Shown here: positions 63,773 to 64,000 of the stretch, one piece after another
How positions within the stretch are numbered: the stretch's first letter is position 1
Layout: the number at the start of each line of letters is the position of its first letter
Assembly: GCA_021413825.1 (NCBI GenBank)
Contig: JAIOPQ010000005.1
Location: forward strand, 1-64,000
Direction: 5' to 3'
Source: Spirochaetia bacterium
Lineage (GTDB): Bacteria; Spirochaetota; Leptospiria; Leptospirales; Leptonemataceae
DNA length: 64,000 nucleotides
The notes under the pieces: model-generated
Told to the model about the DNA's origin: nothing
Database searches by the model: none
The model's input: the letters and a program-made list of their open reading frames with translations, nothing else
Made by a program: the position numbers and the translations under genes

Positions 63773-64000
63773 TCAGTCTATCCGCAGAACGTGGGCATCG
63801 CCGATGCGAGGTAATGCGTACAGATCCGCCATGGAAAAATCTGCAACAGCGGCCTTGTTTTTCCGCACAGATATAATCTTATACTGCATGGGCTCATGCT
63901 TGTTGTAGCGAATCAAAAATGCAAATTCCGAATAGCCTCCGTCCATTGTAGGCGTCTTGATCGAGTACTGGCCGGATGGGGCGCCTTTCTGTATCTGAAT
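63773..64000 (-). CDS. Partial CDS, C-terminal part of unrecognised protein
   Basis: An open frame of 75 residues enters from the right edge and ends with TGA at 63775-63773, followed by a run of A on the plus strand (T on the coding strand) that may help termination. The visible part has GGYSEFAFLIRYNKHEPMQY and MADLYALPRIGDAHV. Too little is seen to name it. Confidence 0.6.
   Translation of the reverse strand: MQIQKGAPSGQYSIKTPTMDGGYSEFAFLIRYNKHEPMQYKIISVRKNKAAVADFSMADLYALPRIGDAHVLRID

Noticed and set aside
1-64000. tRNA, rRNA, CRISPR arrays, insertion sequences or prophage
   Set aside because: I found no cloverleaf with a normal T-loop, no regularly spaced repeats, no transposase or integrase reading frames and no phage structural genes.

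Overview
The window reads as a chromosomal segment of a Gram-negative bacterium of roughly 48-50% GC with an outer membrane and many lipoproteins. Three things point to Spirochaetota, most likely a Leptospirales-type organism such as the Leptonema/Turneriella side: many 7TMR-DISM and class III nucleotide-cyclase signalling proteins, a plastid-type ferredoxin-NADP reductase of the kind known from Leptospira, and many small lipoproteins. This placement is inferred from gene content only (about 60% sure). Genes are dense and often joined by 4-base ATGA/GTGA/TTGA overlaps. I see no rRNA, tRNA, CRISPR array, insertion sequence or phage.

Layout. 1-5.4 kb: gpsA end, a PEP-mutase/isocitrate-lyase family enzyme, and a signalling block of two response-regulator/cyclase fusions around two tandem HDOD genes, the second of them broken. 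5.4-9.8 kb: a minus-strand run of a TIGR01777 epimerase, photolyase, sugar-nucleotide epimerase, HAD phosphatase and lipoprotein. 9.9-13.2 kb: a glutamate-synthase-like flavoprotein and a LytS/LytTR two-component pair whose kinase seems to lack an internal segment. 13.2-15.6 kb: a secreted protein, small membrane proteins and an NmrA-type reductase. 15.7-21 kb: a 7TMR-DISM/GAF/AAA+/Fis activator diverging from a secreted lipase and its foldase; a textbook sigma-54 promoter and inverted repeats lie in the 331-base gap. 21-29 kb: Lnt-like acyltransferase, a FecR-domain protein with a haem-type CxxCH, an alginate-export-type porin, a DUF374 acyltransferase, membrane proteins and a GlpT-like transporter. 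29-38.6 kb: a PAS protein, a beta-propeller lipoprotein, a dihaem cytochrome/beta-helix pair (TIGR03806/TIGR03805 type), homoserine dehydrogenase, a membrane cyclase, a DegT aminotransferase and a SHOCT lipoprotein.

38.7-54 kb is a sulfur-assimilation island: two paralogous outer-membrane porins, sbp, an Rrf2 regulator, cysT-cysW-cysA, then (minus) cysD-cysN-FNR-small membrane protein-7TMR-DISM/SpoIIE/TPR, diverging from cysH and siroheme synthase. Two perfect and two degenerate copies of ACGAC-N7-GTCGT flank the Rrf2 gene and probably form its operators. The island would import sulfate, activate it to APS, reduce APS to sulfite and supply electrons and siroheme; the sulfite reductase itself is not in the window. 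CysD appears to lack about 80-90 internal residues.

54-64 kb: a TlpA/DipZ-like thioredoxin, an N-terminally short gamma-glutamyltransferase, a DUF3089 lipoprotein, a trypsin-like protease, and a five-gene minus-strand operon (lipoprotein, SH3 protein, M48 protease, FadL-type channel, CHASE2 cyclase) in which every junction is a 4-base overlap.

The most rewarding points are the self-contained sigma-54 lipase circuit, the Rrf2 sulfate regulon with dedicated porins, and an unexpected series of clean internal deletions (HDOD copy 2, LytS-type kinase, CysD, possibly the gamma-glutamyltransferase N-terminus) that are either real gene decay or an assembly fault.
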